Shown here piece after piece: positions 52,724 to 64,000 of a stretch of DNA of 64,000 bases (position 1 is its first letter; each line of letters begins with the position of its first letter). The position numbers and the translations under genes are program-made. The notes beneath the pieces were generated by a model. It searched no databases, was not told the origin of the DNA, and was given only the letters and a program-made list of their open reading frames with translations. The stretch comes from Brugia malayi (Eukaryota; Nematoda; Chromadorea; Rhabditida; Onchocercidae), in the NCBI RefSeq assembly GCF_000002995.4, contig NW_025062476.1:11220501-11284500 (forward strand), read 5' to 3'.

Positions 52724-52841
52724 TTTCAAATTGTGCTAAAATCTAACCCTTAAATACGGCACGCCTAATTTATTTTGCTAATGAAACGTATTCGTTCATA
52801 AATTATTTGAAAATTAAATTATATATTGGCATTTAAAACTA
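52676..52841 (+). promoter_or_regulatory. Strong acceptor, 5' UTR and uORF of the Pygopus-like gene
   Basis: Some 45 bases made almost wholly of T end in TTTTCAG at 52723, then a 118-base leader runs to the ATG at 52842. This may be a spliced-leader site or the end of a 5'-UTR intron. The leader contains a six-codon upstream open frame, MKRIRS (52781-52801), ending 40 bases before the main start. It could damp translation. Confidence 0.45.
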
Positions 52842-55800
52842 ATGGCCACCGCTACAACAGCATTGGTACGTGCAACGGGTAATACTGGTGGTGCAATGAT
52901 GATGATGCCAACGGGTACTGCTATTGCTATGGTTAGTAAATTGTTTATTTATAATTTCTTTCTTCAAATTTTTGAAATTTCAATAAATTCCAAGAAGATC
53001 CAAACAACTGTTAAATTATCGTAATCACAATTTAAACTTTTTCATAGGTTTATCTTTCTTTTTTTCTGTCGCGTTTTCTCTCTCTCTCTCTCTCTTTTTT
53101 TTCTTCCTATGTTGATATCGCAATCTCTTATCTATTGTGCTAATTGCAAAATCATCGACGAACATTTTAGCCAATTTGGATAGATTAAAAATGGGATGAT
53201 TATCTAACAGCTGATGCTATAATTATTTCTTTTGAGAAAGGGATAAAAGAGACAAGTTTCACCGTTCTTTTTGTTACATTACGAATATTACCAATGCGAT
53301 ATTATGAAAGGATGCATTGTAATACGATATATTGAAAATTATTAAACGTAAATTCCCAAATGACGTATGAACTGAAATGACGTCAAACATATGGTGTATA
53401 ATTATGATAACGTTAATGTAAGCTATCTTAAAAATTCACTTCGTTGGTTAATTAGGTTGCACTAAGGAGGAAGAAGATGAGTCCTGGCAAGTGCAATTTG
53501 CGGATAGCTTGTTGCTGTTGTTGCTGCTGTTTAATGATTAACTTAACAACTGATCAATTTTCATGCTTCAAATTTTATTGATTCTATTGATCAGTAAGAA
53601 GAGAATGAGAACTAGTAAGATACGTGATTAAATTGACATTTACAATTATGGATTTTAGTTAGGAAAACATTTCGGAAAAGTGAAAGTTGCTAAATATGTT
53701 CAGTGTTAACCTTTTAGTTGGTGATCAATTTTTGATTTATGCTTATGATAGCAGGAAATTAAGGATAATATATTTGTAAAGGAATATAAGAAGTTATTTT
53801 AGCTCATTTTAACCTATTAAAAATTAGAAGTTGATAAAGAAGATGTATTTCAAATAAGAGTAAAACGTCTGGATGAATGGAAAAATGGCTCTATTACTAT
53901 AGCAACCAAGCGAACGAAGTTTATTTTTGTGCATATATATATCTATATTTTATTTGAAAGCACATATTTGAACTAACGTTAGCTTTTTTTTTTATAGAGT
54001 TTTTATAGAGTTGGCGCACTTTTCGTTTACCATTCATTATCTTTTAATTTATGTTGTCCGAACCATTTAATAACATTATTATTTGACCAGTTATTACCAC
54101 CATTTATAATTTTTATAGGCTTTAGCACAATTAGTTTAACGTCATAATGAAATGATATTTGGATGTTTTTCTTCTTTTTTTTTTGAGAAAAAAAAAATAA
54201 GATAAAACAATAACACTTATCAATTAGAATCTATTCATATCTATTGGCACTTTTCTTATATGAAAATATTTGTAGACTTATTTAGTGGATGTTAAGAGGA
54301 TAAATGTGACAATTGTCATTTCTTTCTTTTATTGTAATATCTGGAACTGGAAAATCTAGTAAGCCTGAATGAGATCACAATCAACATTGAAAGAGTTGTA
54401 AATTAACATTTTTTTATTCCAAATTTTGTTAAAATTTTGTTAATTTTATAGGGTTGTACAGTCCAGCCATCGCAAGTATCATTGTATCCATCTCAACAAA
54501 GTGCATATTCAACTTATCCATCACAAGTTGCCATTGGAGTGTCATCTACTAACAACCGTTTACTTTCGAATAATTCCTGTGGTAATTTTTCTTCGTTTTA
54601 CTTTATTAGTTATGTCAGCACTATTAAAAATGTTCTGAAAAACCATGACATGACTCTAAATTTTGAGGCAGATTTGTGAATACGTTTAGGAGTTTATTAT
54701 GTTTTCTGTATTTTATGTATTTGTTCCTCAATTTTGCTAGCCGTACTTTTTTACTAAATTATAGATGCAACATCTGCAAATTTCTTTCCCCAACAACCAC
54801 AACAAAGCTATACATTACAACGGTCATTTTATCAAAATTTAACACCGGAACCACCATCAACAACAAATAATAACATTATGCCTCAAAATATGAATTGTGA
54901 AGCTATTGGTTCGATACCATCAGTAACAATGTCTAATGACAGCTTGACAGCATCAGTTTTAACTGATTTGGGTAAGGATATGGTACATCTGTTTTCCTCA
55001 ATTTTGCTGATTTACTAAAGCAGGTGTATTGCATGATAAAGTTAATTTTCATAATATATTGACAATGCTACATATTTCCTAAGGGAACTTTCTCGTTTTT
55101 ATGATAGAGAATTGATCCTTTGTAACGATATTTATCATTAATCACTTATTGATATTTAAATTCGAATATAGTCCATATTAGATTTTCCTATTTTTTTTTA
55201 TATACGAATTGGAGGGGTTAGCCACTACCGTCCTGGTTGATTAACATTACTACAATTAATATTGCGAGTGCTGTTGAATTTCTTACTAAAAATATAAATT
55301 GCATTTTGTGCTTGTGTTATATACTGCTGAAAGCTTAATTCATGTTGTTAATTAAGCATGTTATTGTTTTGAAGGTTCTCAATCATTATCAGTTCGACGA
55401 CCTTCTAGTTGTAGTAGTCGGAGTCGACCATCATCGTCATCCTCCTCTGCTACGAATATACAAATACCGATTACAAGCACTACAGTTACTGTTACAAGTG
55501 CTGCTGGATCTGTTACTACAAATATGAATGGTTTAGTTACAAACAATACCGCTACATCTGTTTGTGCCTCTAAAAATGCTGGTTAGTTTTCTGTTTATTT
55601 ATCGGATTAGATTGTCATAAATTTATATATGCTAAATTGTTTTTCACATCACTTTTTTGAACGAAAGATAAGAATGAACTGCATGAATGGTAGCACAATT
55701 GGATATATGCCGGATTCAGTGAGATTTTAGTAGACAATTAACTTATCAAGAAAGGCTTTATAACAACTGAAACAGTGATAAAATGTAGGTGATTAGGAAA

Positions 55801-58800
55801 AAATTTTTTCTAGATATCTTAGTAATCCGTGATCCATTCGAAGAGGAAGAATTATGCAGTACACGCTGTAATACCACAACTACCCAAATGATGTTCAATC
55901 AACGACCACCGCAGTATATCAACACTGGAAACCCGTTAGATTCTGGAGGACAGCTAGAGTTACCTCGGTCAGAACTATTCGTGGATTAATTTTTTGCATT
56001 ATTCATTCTTACCTTTCTTAACATGTCAGCGGAGATAGAAAGAGAAAAGAATATTTTGTGAATAAATAGAAACCTTTTAGAGTGATTTTAATGGTTTGAA
56101 AGTTTGCTAAAGCATATTTGTGTTTAAATATTTTTTTACAGGCATCTTCGTGTCCCGTATCCTGAATCAGCATATCGAGCATGTATTGCAGCGAATAAGA
56201 ATTTGGCCACCTATCGTAACGGAGCACCGTTACCATCATTCATGCCACCTTATCCAGCGCTTTCTGGACCAAGATCTGGTTCCGTTTTTGCTCCCAATGT
56301 TGTTGCAATGGAAAATTCGGTGGTTTATGGGAATCCACAACAGCAAAGACAGCAGCAGCAACAACAAATTCCTGGAAATGGTGCAGCTTTTGGGATGTTA
56401 CGAAATAATAGAGTTCAAGGAAATGCTTCACCAGGTATATTCGTATCCCTTTATTTATAAAAATTATTGACATAATTCCATCATCTCTTTATGGCTTTTA
56501 TTCCCAATAAGAATATAATTTGATGACCATTCATCTAGTTTTGGCATTAATTGGTATTTTCAGGTTGTCCACCGTTGTCAATGGGTAATGCACCAATTCC
56601 AACCCAAGGTTTTGGAAATCCATATTGTATTCAAGGACCACCAACGCAACAAATGTTAGGACCACCGGGTAATCATTATATTCCTAACATAGAAAATTGA
56701 TAGATTGCTTACATATGGTGGATTATTTTGTTCTGCAATTACTGAATTATATATATATATATATGTAATGAAATTTTACTCTTGCACAGGGTCTTTAAAA
56801 ATTTCTCTTCTAAAACTTTTGAAATCTAGTTTTCGTCATTCCCGATATTACAAGTACCGATACCTTTTTTGATTATAAGAAAAAGATCGGGCGTAATATT
56901 CTCATATTTCATTTAGTTTCAATATTTCAAACCTGTTTGTTTTCCTTCAAAAATTAGGGAATACTATACAGCATTTATAAAAAGTATTTATACTTCTTCT
57001 ATATAACGTCATTTCTGAAGCCGTTTATGAAACTTTTTTTATTCATCTTATATCGCTTTAAGCATGGATTTTAAACATATATGTCCAATCATATGTGAAC
57101 AAAATTGCAAGTGCTACTTCAAAAACATGCATATGCAAGAAATCAAAAGCATTCTAAAATATTTCCTTATGATCATTAATTATATGTGAAAAATATTTCG
57201 TGCAGCCACTTGGGAGAAATCACATGTTTCAAGCTTCACTATATTCGGGTCAAATCCTTTCATGTTTTTCTACTTTAGTTTTGTCTTTAATCCTCCTAAT
57301 TAAAGTAACGTGCTATATGAAAAATTAAACCAAGGCATAAGAGTTTTGTAATTCTAAATGATTCGTAAATTTGGTTATATATATATATTAGAGATGAAAA
57401 TAAACTTTGAATATTTTTAATTTAAATATTTTTTAACGATGGTTATTCCTCAAAAATATAAGCTTTGTAATATTTGCAACAAATTCGGTGTTTATTACTC
57501 GTATCAATTATTGTAACATTTACAATTAATTGATCAGTAATTAAAGAAGTGATATGTACATATAACCAATCGATTTTATCATTATTTTGCAGGTTGTATG
57601 CAGCGTCCTGAATACCTACCAGCTGTATCAGGTCCATACTGCATACCGGGAGGTGCTCCTGGTCAACCTTATTTTGGGGGACAACCAGTTGCAAGACCTG
57701 AACCTGGAACTTCTAGTATGATGCCTTTGAATACTGGTGCACAAATGAATCCCATGGGAATGGTGAACATGAATGGTGAAAGAATGGGACCTGTTATGGG
57801 TGTTATTGGTATGAATCAGCAACAAAATGTTGGTGCCACAGTAGGAAAGAAAGGAAATAATAAAAGGTATATTAGTTTGTTGTTTTTTAAGTCAAAGAGA
57901 AACAACTAAATAAGTATTTTTGAATATTTTGCACCATTCACATGATTTTCTTTTTTTTCCCTTTTCTGGTAAGCCTTAACGAAATGACTTATTGACTCTA
58001 TTTGCAGATCCAAAGCTAACAAAGCAGCTGCATCAATACCAAATCTTGCCATCACAGATGAACAGCATTTAGCCGCAAGGCGGAAACAGCAATCGTTGTT
58101 AGCATCTGGACAGCAACAACAGCAACCAGTAGTGCCTGGAATGATGTTACCCATGTCAGTTCCATCACAGGATTTTTATTTGTTGCAGAATATTTGTGGT
58201 AATCGTGGTGGCATGCCACCACTACCACAGCAGCAAGCAATGGTACCATTGACACCTGCTAATGGAACTGCTGGAGGAGTTGGATTAGGACAGTTTGATC
58301 ATTTTGATGGTTCGTCAAGTTTTTCTGTCTGATCTTTAAAGTTATTAGTAAGATCACAATTATTTAATATTCGAGATGTTACACCTCTTGTAAAATATCA
58401 CTGATTCCAGCCAAATGATCTAACCATTTGAATGTCTGCGAAATATGAATCATATATTTAAGTAATGATGAAAATGCCCAAAAATTCGGGTTACTATCCG
58501 GTTTAAGAGTTAACTATTTGTAGTTCGACCTTCAACAAGTATGAGTTGTACATCAATGTCGTACTGCTCTCCAATGGCATCAGCACCAAGTGTAACAGGT
58601 GAATTATTAACTGATTTTACATTCCTATCAGTCTGAACTAATTATTATGTTTAAACTTAAATGCATTTGCCTCACCATTTCTAGATACTCCACCTCAACA
58701 GCAATCAACTTCTCAAATGATCGCAAATTCGATGATGATGACAAGAAGTTATGGTGGTTTCGAACAAAACGGTTTTGTTGATGGCTTCCAGGTCTATTAG

Positions 58801-60087
58801 TAGTCACATTTTTTGTTTGTTTTATTCAAAAATTTATCGAGTTCGGAGCAAATTTTGATTTTTAAATTAGCGTGATAACAGCGATAAAGTAGCATTACAA
58901 GGTAGCCTAACAAGCACTTTTTTTTTCTGAAAATATTCTGTTCTAATTTGTTCACGTAATTCAAATTTGATAACGAAAGTCTTCAGTGGAAATGCCCCAT
59001 TCAGCTAGGTTTCTCTTTTCTTATTGGATCAACCAGAATCATTGTTTCGGGACTTCTAGATGTTCAGGATTTTTAAGAGGGTGGGTTAATAAAGATGCTT
59101 AAAGCTACAGATTTGGATGAATTGCAATTTTGTTTTCAATTAGAAATTTTGAGCTAATATTTATGGAAGGAAATCCGGATTCTGGTCCAGTAGCAGCAAC
59201 ATCCGACTTAACAATGTTTGTGTAACAGTAACTGTCCGTAAGGCTCATCTGTGTATGGTATAAGAAACTACTGAATGTGTGATATTTTAATGTGTCTTTA
59301 TTTTTATTAACAAAAGTGATAACTTATCATATCAAGGTTGAAAATTTTCTCTGATCACATTCTACTTGAAATAACGTTATTTTCAGTCTCAACGGAACAA
59401 TAGTAACGGTAGTGATACTATTTGCAATAATATGACAACCAATAGTGCTATCACAACCAGTGCTAGCGGTGATTCGTTTACTGTACTAAATGGTTCTTCG
59501 AGTGGTCAGAACACAAGTACCGGTAACAGACAACGTTGTGTAAGCTGTACAGAAGAACTACGGGTAAATTTTAGTATTGTTTATTATTAGTCTTAACTTT
59601 TTTTCTCAAATTCAATTATATTGTTTTATTGGGGTATATGCTGAAAAATGGATGATTCAAAAATTTTTTAAAATATCTTCAATTTCTGTTCTACTAAATT
59701 GTCATTACGATTTCTAATAATTTTATAGAGTGATCAGCTCAGTATTCAATGCACAGCAAATGGTGAAGGTTGTCGGCGTTTCTTTCATCAGGTAAGGTTT
59801 TTGTCAAAGTCAGTTTTCCAATCTATATATATTTTTTTTAACTGTAAAATCTGTTCTATCTTTCGCTCTATTTTATCCATTTTCATCTCTCTTCATTCAG
59901 TTACCTTATTAGAAATAATGCAAAGAATTTGTTGTTATTTAGTTTATCAAATATTGCTTTTTTTTCGCTTTAGGAATGTAGCGGATTATTATTGGATGCA
60001 TTCCGTGCTATCATTGCAGAACCATGTGCAGAATGGATTTGTCCGGATTGTTTATGCCGTCAGCAGACGCAACTTACATTTGCTTAG
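52842..60087 (+). CDS. pygo: Pygopus-like PHD-finger protein (14 exons, 765 aa)
   Basis: Exons 52842-52931, 54452-54581, 54765-54971, 55375-55581, 55814-55967, 56142-56434, 56564-56668, 57593-57866, 58008-58309, 58524-58598, 58685-58791, 59387-59563, 59729-59791 and 59974-60087 (TAG) all join in phase. The body is a long Pro/Gln/Met/Ser/Gly-rich disordered region, starting MATATTALVRATG. It has a DPFEEEE motif near residue 215, a possible relative of the Pygopus NPF motif, and a basic nuclear-localisation-like stretch, KKGNNKRSKANK, near residue 480. The last 65 residues are a C4HC3 PHD finger. In flies and vertebrates Pygopus binds methylated H3K4 and BCL9/Legless to activate beta-catenin target genes. 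The PHD, its C-terminal position and the disordered body support the call. A different PHD protein remains possible because the N-terminal homology box is not clear. Confidence 0.72.
59537..60060 (+). other. Pygopus-type PHD finger
   Basis: Spread over the last three exons. Zinc ligands are C-V-S-C, I-Q-C, E-G-C, F-F-H, E-C, W-I-C and P-D-C (C4HC3), complete. The stretch FFHQECSGL...DAF...AEPCAEWIC matches the Pygopus pattern FFH-x2-C-x-GL-x3-AF-x6-E-x2-AEW-x-C. The loop between the third and fourth ligands is about two to three residues longer than in the fly and mammal proteins as I remember them. Confidence 0.8.
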
Positions 60088-61967
60088 ATGCTTAGATATT
60101 CAGTTATCTTTTTTGCGTTTTTTATTTATTCTTATTGTTTTCACAATTGATATTGTATTATCATATTTTTGGTACTTCCTATATGTCTCCATATTTATTA
60201 TATCATTATATACATTTGTATACATGTTGAATGTTTGAATTTATCATTATTATATATGTAGTAGGTTAAAAACTATTGGGTGTATATCCATTAAATATTT
60301 GAATGTATTATTGCATATGTTCAATATTTTATGATTGTTTGTTTTGTTGTGTCAGCAATATATTTAGTGTATCTTTAGGTTCCAAGTATGTTCACATATG
60401 TTTGAATATGGGTTTTTGTATACTCGTATATTTTAATACCTTTATATTCTTATATATTTATATTTATCATCTTATGATTCTTTCAGTTAATTTTGTATCT
60501 ATTATTGTGAAATGAGATGAATTAGGCGTGGACATTTTTACGGTCTCATTACTAGAAAACAAAAAATTTAGCTTTTGATAATTTTGAATTATTTATTTTG
60601 TATTGTAATGATTGTCTTTTTATTAAGAACATATATTTGCCATACGTATGGTGCTTTAATATGGCGCATCCTAATTGCTTAGCATATAGTCTTTTTCAAT
60701 AGACTTATAAATAGGATTTATTAGAATTGAAATAATTTTGAAAAATTATCATTACGCGAATCGTTTATAATCTGAATGTTGTTATGTTTGAAATGTTTAA
60801 ATTTCTTGTTTGGAGTAATTCTCAAAACCATCATTAATGTTTCTAAAGTGAAATCAGATTTAACAACATTCTCAGTTCTTTATTTCCTTTTATTTTTAAT
60901 TATTATATTTATTCCATCTATCCTTGTCATTCATTCGATAATCACTCCCAACTTTCAATTAGTCATTTAGAAGGTTGCATTTCTAAATGATACCAAACTA
61001 TTCATTTTCATTCATTATTCTGCAATAATAATAGTAAGAATAACAATACTAATAATTCGACATATTAATTTAATTTGTATATTTGATGAATGTTGACGAA
61101 AATAATACTGGTGGCAATGATGAACATCACGCATGTTATATTTCGCCTTTCCTTTCAAACGGTTCTTTCATAGATTTTTTTTTCTTCCGTTGTATCCGTA
61201 ATTTAAATTAAAAAGTTTAAATTATAGGCTTTCATTTAAAACGAACATCGATATAATCTGAATATTGTGTCTGTATTTGATATATATGATAAAAGAATAT
61301 ATCTATCCATCTCGATTTCATCGTTTTTTTTTTTTTGCTTTAGATGTATAAATTTATATTGGTTGCCTACATATAATTTATCAATTTAGTAAAACTATAA
61401 TAAGAAAACGAAAATTGTTATTGAAATACTAGCAGTCATATTTGATGGAAATTACTTTACTTGCAATCAAAGGAAGAAGTAATTATGAGTTTTTAGCTTG
61501 TAGTTAAAATCAGATATTTCTTCACATTTAATCAATTAATTAATTACTTGACAATATTTTGTTCAATTTTAATCCTTTCACTTTCACAATCAGTAGCATT
61601 TGAAAAAGTGAAGAGCAAGTATGACCAATGTCTCTCAATCAATATTCAATGTTAATTAAGGAATGTTTCGCATTTTTGGCTATAGTTTTGCTCTATTCGT
61701 TAAAATTTTAAAAATTTGGTAACGTTAAAGATGAGTGATAAGTTAAGAGATGAAATGTTATGGCTAACTTCCAATTTTATTTCAACTTTCACATTAAAAT
61801 TTGAACAGAAATGAAATGGTGCAATTAATGGACTCTAATTTGTTGCATAATTTATTGAATGGAAATAGTGTTAAAGAAATAAAAAATTGAATGGAAGTAG
61901 AATGAAACAAGAAAAATGAAAAAGTTGCAATTTCCATTTTCTTTCCGTCATTGTTTTCCTCTTTCCT

Positions 61968-61969
<2 letters not shown>

Positions 61970-61999
<30 letters not shown>
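61970..61999. repeat. (CT)n microsatellite
   Basis: Uninterrupted CT dinucleotides of about 13 units followed by CCCTCG, in intergenic DNA. Confidence 0.9.
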
Positions 62000-62003
<4 letters not shown>

Positions 62004-62293
62004 GTTTATCTGTTAATCAACCATATATTGTGAATAAATTCAATTATCAGCAAAAAATGAAGCAAACGACGATTTCAGCGAATATTTTAAATTATTGCAT
62101 AAATGATAAAATGATAGAGTAAAAGGGAAAAAAGAAAAGAAAAAACGAATAAATTGAATTTATTCAGAAAATTTCATTAACATTTAAACATTAATGCATT
62201 CATAAATGTATGGATGTATAGTTAGCAAAATTTTATTTTTCATTTTTTTAATGGTAAAATTAAGAAAAAAAAAAAAAAAAAAAAACAGAAATG

Positions 62294-62389
62294 TAAAAAT
62301 AATATTTATTGAAATCTATCAATAAAAAGTAAAAACAATATTTATTCAAATCTATTAGTAAAAAGCAAAAATAATATTTATTCAAATTA
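62294..62389. repeat. Triple ~40-bp repeat at the pyruvate kinase 3' end
   Basis: Three copies of an AATATTTATTCAAATCTATT-type unit separated by AAAAAGCAAAA-like spacers run up to the pyruvate kinase stop codon. On the minus strand each copy holds AATAAA, the nearest only 8 bases after the stop (62377-62382), so the repeat supplies the poly(A) signals. Confidence 0.65.
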
Positions 62390-63985
62390 TTAAGCTTTAA
62401 CAATACGTAGTCCATATGTAGCACCATATCCTGAAAATATTCTATCCATTTGTATTTATTAATTCAAATATAAAGCAGAAATAAAAGCTATTATTTTTAT
62501 TTATTATTCATTGTTAATTATTAATATAATTTATTTGTTTATTCAATTAATTAATTCATTAATTACTACTAAATATTTTATTTACACTTGTAAAATAATG
62601 AAAAAAAGGAGAAAGAAGAAATGAAACAAATATAATTTATAGATGAAAATGAATGGTTATTATCATCATTTTGCTTTCTTTTTTCTTTTTTTTTTTTTTC
62701 TAATTTCCTTTTCTTATATTTTTGTCAAAAATTTTTATCGCTTTCTTTTTTTTTTTGTTATATTTATTAAATATATTCCCAATGTGATAACTATATCTAT
62801 CTATTAAGGAGTATATATTATCTAGTAATATTTTCAAACATGTATACTTATTGCCAATATTTATGCAATAATTTAATTAAAATATATATTTTCATAATGA
62901 TTTAATTAAAATTACATATGAATAATAATTACATACCATGAGTTGTACCACTAACAACAACCAACAAATCACCATCATGTATAATATCTTGCTCTTTACC
63001 GCATTTTACAGCATAATGAATACGATCATATAAATCTTCTCTCCAATCCATATTTATTGCTAAATTTGTTGATTATTTCACATTAAGTTTTATTAAATTA
63101 AAACTTGTTTGTTCTTTTATTTTTTAAATTTTGATTTGATAAAAAATAGAACTTGTGTTTAGTTTTTTTATTTTAACATAACAATAGTATAATAAGCTTA
63201 TCATCTATGATTAATTTCATTATTTTTTAAAATTTCAAAATTTTTGTTTAAAAATTTGAATTTTTTGAAAACATTAAAAGTGAAAAGGAAATTTTTATGA
63301 TTTGAAAAAAAAAAATTTGATTTTAATAATTTTGAAATGAACCTTTAAAATATAATGGATAAATGCTACGCCATAAATGAAGTTGTCGTGTGATAGCACG
63401 ATTTGTACATACAGCATAAATCGGTACAGGTGGTCGATATCGTGAAACTAGAGTTGCTGCTCTGAAATGAAGCATTACTAAATTAATAATAATTTATTTA
63501 TTATTTATTATGAAATAGTTTATTTCATTTTTTTTTCTTTTAAATTTTAACAAATTTTAATTTCAACTACAATTAAAATTATTTTATTTTTCACTTTTTT
63601 TTTTTTTGATAAAATTATTTTTTAAGCAAAAAAAAAAAAAGTATTGCAGATAATTATGCAAATTCATAAATAATTAATATGCATTATATTCTTAAGTGAT
63701 TTGCTCAAGTCAGTCAAAAAATTGATTCGTTAAATGATTGATTGAATTAAAATAAGCAATATTATAATTAACTGATTAAATCATTATTTCTAATCACATA
63801 ATCAAACTATTACTTAACCTTCCGCTAACAGTAATACAAATGACAGCTACAGCTTGACATGATTGCACTGCTGAATTTGCAGCAATTGCAATAGTATGAG
63901 CGTGATCAGTTGGTTTTGGCGTTAAACGTATTAGCTCCTCTGATGTTTTCGTATAAAAAATTGCCATTTCTGCTTGTTTACAAAG
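62390..63985 (-). CDS. pyk: Pyruvate kinase, C-terminal part (5' end outside window)
   Basis: Glycolytic enzyme converting phosphoenolpyruvate and ADP to pyruvate and ATP in the cytosol. Four minus-strand exons in phase: 63819-63985, 63343-63461, 62937-63059 and 62390-62430 (TAA). They encode the C-terminal (regulatory/tetramer) domain. Seen in order: AEMAIFYTKTSEELIRL, then DHAHTIAIAANSAVQSCQA, AVICITVSGRAATLVSRYRP, PVPIYAVCTN, LWRSIYPLYF, and finally GDLLVVVSGTTHGYGATYGL with RIVKA at the end. These match the family's E-A-E-x-A-x-F, I-x-x-x-T-x-SGR-x-A-x-x-x-S-x-YRP and GD-x-x-x-x-x-G landmarks. The catalytic barrel lies upstream (higher coordinates) beyond base 64000, so completeness cannot be judged. 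Confidence 0.9.
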
Positions 63986-64000
63986 CTATAATTTAAAAAT

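Larger units (their letters stand above)
60088..62389. other. Intergenic region between convergent genes
   Basis: Two 3' UTRs face each other here. The frames present are AT-driven and show no splice context or domain. A (CT)n run lies at about 61,971-61,999. No RNA gene seen. Confidence 0.55.

Noticed and set aside
59801..60970. Several long Phe/Ile/Leu-rich frames after the Pygopus-like gene
   Set aside because: The first overlaps the last PHD exon in another frame. The rest are AT-rich 3' UTR/intergenic sequence without splice structure.
1..64000. tRNA, rRNA, CRISPR, bacterial operon or intact transposon
   Set aside because: No tRNA B-box-like GGTTCGA core in a cloverleaf context, no direct-repeat/spacer array, no intact transposase or reverse transcriptase was seen on either strand.

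Overview
The window is AT-rich nuclear DNA from a nematode, most likely a spirurid/filarial type. I infer this from the intron-rich genes (exons of 50-300 bp), introns ending in TTTCAG/TTTTAG-like acceptors, start codons lying 20-120 bases behind strong acceptors (as expected for spliced-leader trans-splicing), and the gene families present. The species cannot be named from sequence alone. Most genes had to be rebuilt exon by exon, because the individual open frames are short.

Layout. 1-3.5 kb: no confident gene, possibly eroded retroelement sequence. 3.5-5.4 kb, minus strand: a four-exon gene for an unrecognised secreted six-cysteine protein of about 223 residues. 5.4-8.4 kb: gene-poor, with one GC-richer segment (7.41-7.62 kb) open on both strands. 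8.4-48.6 kb, plus strand: one very large unconventional myosin gene of about 70 exons and about 3,000 residues, class XV type. Its order is motor, two IQ motifs, MyTH4, FERM-F1-like lobe, a roughly 900-residue Q/N-rich linker, a class XV block, SH3, MyTH4 and FERM. It is probably the nematode class XII/HUM-4 protein. Its 7.1-kb intron (35593-42704) holds a phase-compatible alternative last exon that would end the protein just after the SH3 domain, and a separate 350-codon open gene on the same strand.

48.6-52.8 kb: intergenic DNA full of microsatellites. 52.8-60.1 kb, plus strand: a 14-exon gene for a 765-residue protein with a C-terminal Pygopus-type PHD finger (Wnt/beta-catenin co-activator family). 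60.1-62.4 kb: intergenic between convergent genes. 62.4-64.0 kb, minus strand: the last four exons of a pyruvate kinase gene whose 5' part lies beyond the window.

The genes have unrelated roles (secreted factor, actin motor/cargo adaptor, chromatin/Wnt co-factor, glycolysis) and do not look like an operon. The points of most interest are the divergent switch I and polyglutamine insertion in the myosin motor, the SH3-ended short isoform, the gene nested in the myosin intron, the unassigned secreted cysteine protein, and a Pygopus-like protein in a nematode.
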